Of a stretch of DNA of 64,000 nt, positions 57,690 through 64,000 are shown piece by piece. Location of the stretch: the NCBI GenBank assembly GCA_035550655.1, contig DASZOU010000033.1, forward strand, positions 124,001-188,000, read 5' to 3'. How positions within the stretch are numbered: position 1 is the first letter of the stretch; every line of letters begins with the position of its first letter. The notes beneath the pieces are model-generated. The model did no database searches. It saw only the letters and a list, made by a program, of their open reading frames with translations, and had not been told where the DNA came from. A program made the translations under genes and the position numbers. Source of the stretch: DASZTV01 sp035550655. GTDB lineage: Bacteria; Actinomycetota; Actinomycetes; JAFAQI01.

Positions 57690-58784
57690 CTACTTGTTGG
57701 TCTGTTCGAACCCGTCCGACTGCCCCGAGTTGTTGGCCAGCGAGAGGGTGCCGAAGATCTGCATCTTGAGCTTCAGCGGACTCGACCCGTTCTTGTAGCT
57801 GCCGTTGCTCCAGGCGGTGATCTGCTCGGTCCCGCTCTTGCACGGGTTGCTGAACGGACCTTGCTTCTTCGACGCCTTCAGGGTCGCCGAGCCCACCGTG
57901 CCGTGTGTTCCGACGACCGACAGCGATGTGCTGCTGCCCTTGGTCTTCAGCTTGAGCGCCTTCGACACGCCGGTGTTGGCGTCCTCGCGGATCGCCGCGG
58001 CCGGCTTGCTCAGGTTGGTCGACCGGCTGCCGAAGATGCTGCCGTTGCTCGAGCCCTGACCGGACCCGTCGAACGAGACGCCACCGTGGTTGGCGAACCA
58101 GCTGATCGCGGAGACGCACGGAGCGGACTGGGTTCCGAGGCACGAGAAGTCCGTCGTCGCGTACGTCGTCACGACGTTGTTCGTCGCGGAGAAGGTGAAC
58201 TTCTTCGTCTTGCTTCCGATCGCACCCCACTTGTGCGAGCCCTTCGACTTGGTGTCGAAGTAGAACGTGCCGCTCAGCGTGACGGGCTGCGTCTGGCTGG
58301 AAGGCTGGCCGTTGCACTGCTGCGTCGTCGGGCTGCCCTTCGGCGCGAACTTCAGCGACACCATCCCGAATGGCGACAGCGCCGACGACGGGACATCGAG
58401 CGTGCCGTTGCCATCGGCATTTCCGCTGGCGTCCATGTCGAACGTCAGGGCACCAGCCGGGATCTTGAACGACCAGGTGTGGCTCTCGCCGCCGAAGATC
58501 GTCTTGTTGTTCGCCAGCTCGACGTCGAGCGTGTCGGTCGTACCCGGGGCCGCGGTCGCGTCGCTGTGGCTCGCGTCGAGCTTGACGTAGAGCTTGTGAC
58601 CGGTCGTCGACGTCGTACTCGTGATGCTGCTGTTCAGCCCCGTCGAGGTCGCAACCGGGGTGTCGTGAGCGGTCGCCGCCGTCGCGGCCGGCACCAGCCC
58701 GAACCCGGATGCGGCAAGCGCCCCGCCCGCGCCCACCATCGCCAGCGCACGACGCCGCGCGCCCGGAACCCGCTCTGTTCTCAT
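57690..58784 (-). CDS. Secreted beta-rich protein of unknown function
   Basis: A 364-residue exported protein. The signal peptide (residues 1-36, GARRRALAMVGAGGALAASG then PAATA) has adjacent Arg residues that could suit Tat export. The mature part is Ser/Thr/Lys-rich and beta-structured, with several cysteines that could form disulfides (QQCNGQ, FSCLGT, APCVSA, NPCKSG). ATG 58784 has GGGGAG 6 nt upstream. I recognise no domain. Confidence 0.72.
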   Translation of the reverse strand: MRTERVPGARRRALAMVGAGGALAASGFGLVPAATAATAHDTPVATSTGLNSSITSTTSTTGHKLYVKLDASHSDATAAPGTTDTLDVELANNKTIFGGESHTWSFKIPAGALTFDMDASGNADGNGTLDVPSSALSPFGMVSLKFAPKGSPTTQQCNGQPSSQTQPVTLSGTFYFDTKSKGSHKWGAIGSKTKKFTFSATNNVVTTYATTDFSCLGTQSAPCVSAISWFANHGGVSFDGSGQGSSNGSIFGSRSTNLSKPAAAIREDANTGVSKALKLKTKGSSTSLSVVGTHGTVGSATLKASKKQGPFSNPCKSGTEQITAWSNGSYKNGSSPLKLKMQIFGTLSLANNSGQSDGFEQTNK

Positions 58785-58816
58785 CGTCACTCCCCGTTTG
58801 ATCTCCGGCTGTTGGA

Positions 58817-59830
58817 TCAGGTCACCGCGTAGTAGCGGACGCCGTCCCGTTCTTGCATCGTTGCGCGACCTTGCCCGACGAGCAACTGCAGGTGCGCCCC
58901 GGTCTCGCACACCGCGAGAAACTGGTTAAACACGTCGAGGTCGGCAAGCTTGCGCTCCCGCCGGGTCCACGTCACCACCCCTGCGACCGCGACCGCGGTG
59001 TCCGCGCCGCCGGCGAGTGCTGCTGCCATCTGGTCGAGCCGGACCCGGTGATGCTCGACGAGCTCGTCGACCCGGGCGTGCGTACTCGGTACGACGGGCC
59101 CGTGCGCCGGCAGCAACATGGCGTCCGGCCTGGCGCGCACGAGCGCGAGCGAGTTGAGGAACGCTCCCAGCGGGTCAGGTGTCATCGCGGGTTCGAACCC
59201 GATCGACGGGGTGATCGTCGGGAGCACGTGGTCTCCCGCGAACAGCAATCCGCCCGGGGTGTCGTAGAACACGACGTGACCGCGCGTGTGGCCAGGTGTG
59301 GACACCACCTCCAGGTTGCGGCCGTTCGCATCGATGACCTCGTCGCCGGACAGCCACTCGTCGGGGAGCTCCCACTCCGCGGGATCGTGATGCGGCCGGT
59401 TGGCGGCCATCCGCTCGGCGATGTCGATCGCGCCGAGTGCCCGCAACAGGGTGACCTGCTCCTCCGCAGCCTTGCGCCCCGGCCGGCTCACCGTCTCCAG
59501 CGACCATCGTTCTTCGGCACCCAGCGCGACACGAGTGCCGAACTCGTGGCGCAGATGGATCGCCTGGCTGTAGTGGTCGCGGTGCATGTGCGTGACGAGG
59601 AAGCGCTGCACGTCACCGAGCTCGGCGCCGATCTCACGCAGCCCGGTCTGCAACAGCTCACGCGCATCGGCGACGGCCCATCCCGAGTCGATCAGGACCG
59701 GGCCGTCAGGCCCCGTGACCGCGTAGACGTTGACCGCGCGCAACCCGTCGTTGGGCAGCGGCAGGGGGATTCGGTACACACCCGGAACGACCTCGTCGAC
59801 CCCCGGGGCAGTCCAGTCCTCGCTCGGCAC
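58817..59830 (-). CDS. MBL-fold metallo-hydrolase
   Basis: A 337-residue metallo-beta-lactamase-fold protein. Metal ligands are in VTHMHRDHYSQA, STPGHTRGH, FAGDHVLP and LPAHGPVV. A C-terminal helical extension (about 255-337) is seen, typical of the LACTB2-like group. It starts at GTG 59830. The substrate is unknown. Confidence 0.87.
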   Translation of the reverse strand: MPSEDWTAPGVDEVVPGVYRIPLPLPNDGLRAVNVYAVTGPDGPVLIDSGWAVADARELLQTGLREIGAELGDVQRFLVTHMHRDHYSQAIHLRHEFGTRVALGAEERWSLETVSRPGRKAAEEQVTLLRALGAIDIAERMAANRPHHDPAEWELPDEWLSGDEVIDANGRNLEVVSTPGHTRGHVVFYDTPGGLLFAGDHVLPTITPSIGFEPAMTPDPLGAFLNSLALVRARPDAMLLPAHGPVVPSTHARVDELVEHHRVRLDQMAAALAGGADTAVAVAGVVTWTRRERKLADLDVFNQFLAVCETGAHLQLLVGQGRATMQERDGVRYYAVT

Positions 59831-59846
59831 CTGTTCTGTCTACACG

Positions 59847-61787
59847 TCAGCCGATCGCGAATGTCGGGCTGGTCCCGGTGAACGACGTCAGCCCGCCCTC
59901 GGGGTCGACGGCGTTGCCGAAGTAACGGATGCGGTACTCCCCCGACTTCGCATCAGCGGGAACATCCCACGTGATCGTGATCCGCGTGCCGCCGTCGGCC
60001 TTGCGGCAGTGCAGCTTCGTCGACCAGTCCCCGTCGTCGGCGACACGCTCCCATGAGCCGCCGATGGCGCGCTCGACCTCGAGATAGCTGCCACCCCGAT
60101 GCAGGTCGTTGTTGGGATTGGCGCCGGCAAAGTCGACCGCCACCTGCTCGCCGCGCGCGTACTGCCCGCGCGGCGCCGACAGCACGTCACCGAAGCCGCG
60201 GCCGAGCGCCTTCTTGTCCGCTCGGGGCTTCACCTCGCGCCGCACACCCCGGGAGAGATCAGGCGGCGGCATCCCGCGGCTCACGGCACTCCCGTCCCGC
60301 ATTGCGGTCGCGAGCTGCACGGCGATCTGGGTGAGCGCCGGCGCCTCCCAGCGACCGAACAGCGTGCTGCCCCCCTCGTATCGCTGCTCGTCGTACTCTT
60401 CGGGCGTCGTGACGTAGTGGATGTAGGCGTTGCTGTAGCCCGCGACGAGCACGTCATCGAGGTCCGCGCCCACCACCGCAGCGACTTCGCGGCGCATCCG
60501 CAAGCCGGCAACGATCGTCACCTCGCCCGGGATGCCGATGAGATGGAGTTGCCCGATTCGCAGCAGCTGGACCGGCACCCGTTCCTGCACGAACGGTGCC
60601 AGCCGGTTCATCACGCCACCCGGCAGCACGATGCCCTTGGGGGCCTGCGAGTCGCGCAGCCGGGCCGAGAAGCGGTAGTACGTCGCGCGGGAGAGTGCGT
60701 CCACGACCCGGTTGCGGCCTTGCTTGAAGCCAGGGAAGCCGGGCCCTTCGTCGGTGCCCGCGAGGGCAGCGGCTCCACCCATGTTGGGGGTGGTCTGGTG
60801 CTCATGGCCGTCGCCGGTGAACTCTGCGCTGACCGTGATGTTGCCCAGGTCGACGTACGTCAGCCGGGCGTCGACGCCGCCGGTGAGGGCCGTGCCTTCG
60901 ACGCCCGCCAGCGTGGCCGCGGCGTCGGCCTGCCGCTGTCCGATGATGCGGGTGTTCTCGAACTCGTCCTCGGTCGGGCCGCTGCCAGGCCTGCGGTTGA
61001 GGTTCGGTGACATGTCGCCGGTGTTGGTCTGGGCGAAGGCGCTGATGAAATCCGGCGCGGACGCCGCGAGGTAGTCGACCCCCGACAGCACTCGCTCCCA
61101 GTGATATGCGGCGTAGCCCTTGTTGTCGCCCGACACGAGGCAGTTCTTGTTGGTCATGCTGGTGCCGTGCGTGGCGAACCAGTTGATCGCACCGACCACG
61201 CGGGCGTCCCGCTCCACCCGAAGCAGGGTGGTCAGCGGGTCGATCGCGTTCGGAAAGTGCGCCTTGTCCGACTCTGGGTTGCGCGCGAACGACTGCGGTG
61301 AACGGTTGACGCTTGCGTTCTCGAGCGCGCCGCGGGCCAGCGTCAGGCTCGCGGGGGCGATGTCGGCGTGCGCGCGGTCGACCGCCTCGACGATCCCGTC
61401 GACGATCGCTTGGAACGTGACGGGGTGGAAGCCGTGCGTCGTCATGTTGTAAAGCCGGTGATGGGAGTAGCCGCCGGGACCGCAGTGGGTGTGCGTGACG
61501 GTCAGCATCGTGTTGACGTCGGCGTACAAGCCGCCGTACGTCTCACCGAGGCGCCGCAACACCTCCCGGTGCACGCTGTCGAACATCAGCGGCAGGTCGC
61601 TGACGCAGATGAGGACACGCCGTGCGGAGGCCGCGTCGACGACGACGAACGCGCGGGTTCGCAGCCTGGTGTGCAGACCCTTGGACACCTGGTCGGCCTT
61701 GCCGTAGCCGAGCAGCCCGCACCCCGAGATCTCGCCGGTCACGTCGGAGATTCCGCGGCCAACGAGGTACGGCGCTGCGGCGGTCAC
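59847..61787 (-). CDS. Neutral/alkaline ceramidase (Rv0669c type)
   Basis: A 646-residue amidase that cleaves ceramide to sphingosine and fatty acid. Catalytic Ser is in NTGDMSPNLN (about residue 258). Zinc ligands are His in THTHCGPGG, His in FATHGTSM, Glu in IGIPGEVTIVAG and Tyr in EYDEQRYEGGST. A C-terminal beta domain follows. No signal peptide is visible, as with M. tuberculosis Rv0669c. GTG 61787 overlaps the Ig-domain gene by 4 nt. It is the last gene of the ECF sigma operon. Confidence 0.92.
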   Translation of the reverse strand: MTAAAPYLVGRGISDVTGEISGCGLLGYGKADQVSKGLHTRLRTRAFVVVDAASARRVLICVSDLPLMFDSVHREVLRRLGETYGGLYADVNTMLTVTHTHCGPGGYSHHRLYNMTTHGFHPVTFQAIVDGIVEAVDRAHADIAPASLTLARGALENASVNRSPQSFARNPESDKAHFPNAIDPLTTLLRVERDARVVGAINWFATHGTSMTNKNCLVSGDNKGYAAYHWERVLSGVDYLAASAPDFISAFAQTNTGDMSPNLNRRPGSGPTEDEFENTRIIGQRQADAAATLAGVEGTALTGGVDARLTYVDLGNITVSAEFTGDGHEHQTTPNMGGAAALAGTDEGPGFPGFKQGRNRVVDALSRATYYRFSARLRDSQAPKGIVLPGGVMNRLAPFVQERVPVQLLRIGQLHLIGIPGEVTIVAGLRMRREVAAVVGADLDDVLVAGYSNAYIHYVTTPEEYDEQRYEGGSTLFGRWEAPALTQIAVQLATAMRDGSAVSRGMPPPDLSRGVRREVKPRADKKALGRGFGDVLSAPRGQYARGEQVAVDFAGANPNNDLHRGGSYLEVERAIGGSWERVADDGDWSTKLHCRKADGGTRITITWDVPADAKSGEYRIRYFGNAVDPEGGLTSFTGTSPTFAIG

Positions 61788-62902
61788 GTCCCGGTGGCCG
61801 TGCCGCTCGGCGGCACGTAGAACGGGAGAGCGTGCGCGGCGTGAGCCTTGGTTCGCAGCACGACCGCGCGGTAGTGCAGTGTCCGGAACTGCGACGCCGG
61901 AACGGTGAAGGTCGCGGTGAGCGACGCGTCGAGCCGCATCTGCCTGTTGCCGGCGCGGTTGCGCACCGCCACGACGTCGCCTGCCTCCGCGCCGGAGACG
62001 GTCATGGTGACCGTGGTCGTCCGCGCACCCGCCGAGGCCGGCGCAACCTCCAGGTGAATCAGCGGGATGACCACAACCTTCGTCACCGGGCTTCGCACGT
62101 GGCCGCGGGACCGCAGCAGCAGCCGGACGTTGCGCTGGACTGCCGGCGCAGAAATCGTCACCGCACCGTCTGCGTTGGTGCGCACGGCGCCGACCCGATG
62201 CCAGCCCGGCTGTCCGACGACACGCTCTGCGAGTGCCACCCACCGGTTCGCGACAGCTGTGCCGCCTGCTGCCTTGAGGGTGCCGCTGACCGTGAGCGGC
62301 GTTCCGACGGTGACCCGGGTCCCTGGCGAGACCGCCATCGTGAGCTGCGCACCGCTGGCGGGTGACGGCGTCGTGCTGGGAGTCGGGGTAGGCGTCGGGG
62401 TGGCAGACGGCGTCGGGACGGTCACCGGCAGCGTCGACGACACGCGGGGCGACGGCGGCACGCTGCTCGGAACCGACGACGGAGTCGACCGCGGCGTCGG
62501 AGTGACCACCCCCGTGCGCGCGGGCGCCGGCGTGGGCGGCAGCGACTCGGTCGGCGCCGCGACGACGGGCGCCGGGCTCGGGGGGGCGCTCTTGTGGTGG
62601 TGCGGTGCAGGCACCCCGATCACGTGCAGCTCGGTGTGAAGCTTCTGCTGCCACGAGTCCGGCAGATTCGACGTGTACGCAGCCGCGGCGCCACCGGACA
62701 CCGCAACCACGAGCACCGCTGCGGTGGTGGTCGATGCGATACGCGCGGCCGGCCGACGGCGGCGCCGCTGGGGAACCGCGGCGCGGAAGGCCTCGAGCGC
62801 CTGCGGCTCGTCGGCCAGCTCCGCCTCGGTCGCGGGCCCGGTCAGCGCCTTGACGACCGGATCGTCGCGGAACGGCGACAGGTCGTCGTCGCGGTGGCGC
62901 AT
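61784..62902 (-). CDS. Membrane protein with Pro-rich linker and Ig-like domains, possible anti-sigma
   Basis: A 372-residue protein. The cytoplasmic N-terminus (about 1-52) is followed by a transmembrane helix (STTTAAVLVVAVSGGAAAA), a Pro/Thr/Ser-rich linker (about 104-180) and two Ig/Big-like beta domains (LTVSGTLKAAGGTAVANRWV; TVTMTVSGAEAGDVVAV). Its position right after the ECF sigma gene (1-nt overlap) suggests it tethers or senses for that sigma, but no zinc-binding anti-sigma motif is visible. It overlaps the ceramidase gene by 4 nt. Confidence 0.7.
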   Translation of the reverse strand: MRHRDDDLSPFRDDPVVKALTGPATEAELADEPQALEAFRAAVPQRRRRRPAARIASTTTAAVLVVAVSGGAAAAYTSNLPDSWQQKLHTELHVIGVPAPHHHKSAPPSPAPVVAAPTESLPPTPAPARTGVVTPTPRSTPSSVPSSVPPSPRVSSTLPVTVPTPSATPTPTPTPSTTPSPASGAQLTMAVSPGTRVTVGTPLTVSGTLKAAGGTAVANRWVALAERVVGQPGWHRVGAVRTNADGAVTISAPAVQRNVRLLLRSRGHVRSPVTKVVVIPLIHLEVAPASAGARTTTVTMTVSGAEAGDVVAVRNRAGNRQMRLDASLTATFTVPASQFRTLHYRAVVLRTKAHAAHALPFYVPPSGTATGT

Positions 62903-63525
62903 CACACGACCTCCGATCGAATCTGCGGATCCCGCGCGAGCGCCCTCAGCCCACGATGAACACTGACCCGCACCGCACCGGGTGACTTCCCGACGATGTC
63001 GGCAACCACCGGTACGTCGAGCCCGGCGACCACTCGCAGCATCACCATGTCCGCCTGGTCGCGCGGCAGCCGCCTGACGAGCTCGAGTGCACGCTCGGTC
63101 GACATATGGTCGAGCGCGTCGGCCTCGGCCGAAGTGGCGGCCTGTTGGTGCCCGAGCTCGCTGATTTCGGGAACCGGAACCGCCGGTCGCGCCGCGGCCG
63201 CACGTGCCGCATCGATCGCCCGGTGTCGGGCGAGAGTGAACAACCAGGCGCGGAAGCCGTCAACGTTTCCGACGAAGCTCGACAGGTCCCTGATGACGTG
63301 CAGCCAGGTCTCCGCCGCAACGTCCTCGTAGTTGCCCCCGCTGCGTACCTGCAAGTAACGCAAAAGCCGAGGCTGCAAGTCACGCCACAGCTCCGTGAAC
63401 CCGGTCTCATCACCGGCTCTGGCTCGCCGAAGCGCATCGTCGAGCGGCTCGTCGGCCCGACCCTCAGCAGGGCCTGACCGACGAGCTCGACGTGGCGGCT
63501 GCTTGCCGATGAGCCCCGTCCCCAT
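62902..63525 (-). CDS. ECF-type sigma-70 factor
   Basis: About 207 residues. Sigma-2 has GNYEDVAAETWLHVIRDL (the DVxQxxxxxxxR-like region 2.2) and FRAWLFTLARHRAIDAARA; sigma-4 has LPRDQADMVMLRVVAGLDVP and SPGAVRVSVHRGLRAL as HTH. ATG 63525 is used; TTG 63594 is an alternative. It heads the operon of the Ig-domain protein and ceramidase. Confidence 0.87.
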   Translation of the reverse strand: MGTGLIGKQPPRRARRSGPAEGRADEPLDDALRRARAGDETGFTELWRDLQPRLLRYLQVRSGGNYEDVAAETWLHVIRDLSSFVGNVDGFRAWLFTLARHRAIDAARAAAARPAVPVPEISELGHQQAATSAEADALDHMSTERALELVRRLPRDQADMVMLRVVAGLDVPVVADIVGKSPGAVRVSVHRGLRALARDPQIRSEVV

Positions 63526-63571
63526 CTCATCTGAATCACGCGCGCTGGGATCGCGCCATTCTCCTGATCGC

Positions 63572-64000
63572 TCAGCCGATGGTAACGACGCCACTCACGG
63601 AACCCTGGTAGTTGGGTCCGCCTGCGAAGCCGAGCTGGAGCTCCTCGGCAGCAGAGGGCGTCATGACACGGAATGCCACCACGCCGTGCCGGCGAGTGCG
63701 CTTGGTCGAAACCGTGGTCCACGTCTCGCTACCCACGGCGCGCTCCTGCAGCCGCACCCGGCGTCCCGCCAAGGCGTGGCCGCCGCCTCGCAGCTGGCCC
63801 TCGATGAGCTCCCCGCGGCGGGTGTCACGCGCCCGGATCGACAGCGACGACTGGCGAAGGACGTGAACCGTCACGATCTTGCTACGAGCGGCGACGCGCC
63901 CGCGGTCGCTCACCGGAGTCGGAACCGGGGTCGGCGCCGGCGACGTGTCGGCGCTGCGGAAGACCAGGCGGTAATGGGTGTTGGCTTTCGGGGTGACGGT
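63572..64000 (-). CDS. C-terminal fragment of a repetitive surface protein
   Basis: The last 142 residues of a gene that continues past the right edge. The frame starts at the edge with TVTPKANTHYRLVFRSADTS, a common end of Ig-like modules, followed by a TPVPTPV linker and another Ig-like domain (LSIRARDTRRGELIEGQL; VRLQERAVGSETWTTVST). This domain resembles the tail of the protein at 61784. The stop is 46 bp before the sigma start, so it may be co-transcribed. Confidence 0.7.
   Translation of the reverse strand, partial: TVTPKANTHYRLVFRSADTSPAPTPVPTPVSDRGRVAARSKIVTVHVLRQSSLSIRARDTRRGELIEGQLRGGGHALAGRRVRLQERAVGSETWTTVSTKRTRRHGVVAFRVMTPSAAEELQLGFAGGPNYQGSVSGVVTIG

Overview
The window is from a high-GC actinobacterium. 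Support comes from a WhiB-family regulator, a BldG-type STAS protein, a 6C small RNA, an Rpf, an actinobacterial Tad/Ssd cluster, frequent GTG/TTG starts, 4-nt or 1-nt stop/start overlaps and TANNNT -10 boxes, some placed for leaderless mRNAs. Gene order follows the Mycobacterium tuberculosis blocks Rv3649-Rv3683 and Rv3708c-Rv3721c closely, and the left end also matches the Streptomyces bldG-hppA neighbourhood. I would place it in Actinomycetia near Mycobacteriales/Frankiales and cannot name a genus. No insertion sequence, prophage or CRISPR array was seen.

Left block (1-29.3 kb): partial hppA; an anti-sigma kinase/BldG pair; a DUF1998-type helicase; a surface protein coupled to a class E-like sortase; a compact Tad pilus cluster ending in ssd; the 6C RNA; a HAD-IB phosphatase; a small membrane protein; EphE; and the operon nth-TlpA-NUDIX-marP. 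Then come an RsiG-like c-di-GMP-binding candidate, Crp, a giant adenylyl cyclase/ATPase/TPR protein, MBL-NUDIX-RidA-DUF4177, whiB4-like, two Get3/ArsA-like ATPases, ponA2, yqeY and a metallophosphoesterase. Two second-messenger systems sit side by side: a c-di-GMP-binding candidate next to a cAMP receptor and a cyclase.

Centre (30.2-42.5 kb): after tRNA-Pro(CGG) there is an accessory stretch with two SDRs and an LLM flavin oxidoreductase in one operon, then a SpoIIE-type phosphatase with a response regulator fused to a pseudo-DHp domain, and a saccharopine-dehydrogenase-like reductase. The conserved dnaX-ybaB-recR-lysC-asd run follows, with the SRP RNA and tRNA-Ser(GGA) beside dnaX.

Right part (42.5-64 kb): a c-di-AMP (ydaO) riboswitch controls an Rpf-LysM protein. 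Then come a CPBP protease, a multi-span membrane protein, an arsenic locus (arsC-aqpS-arsR and divergent arsI), tRNA-Ser(CGA), tRNA adenosine deaminase with two associated proteins, and a sulfur-assimilation locus (sulfite reductase, leader peptide, cysH, CbiX-like chelatase). A MarR/MMPL efflux pair, a secreted protein and an MBL hydrolase follow. The window ends in an ECF sigma operon that carries an Ig-domain membrane protein, a neutral ceramidase and a truncated surface-protein gene.
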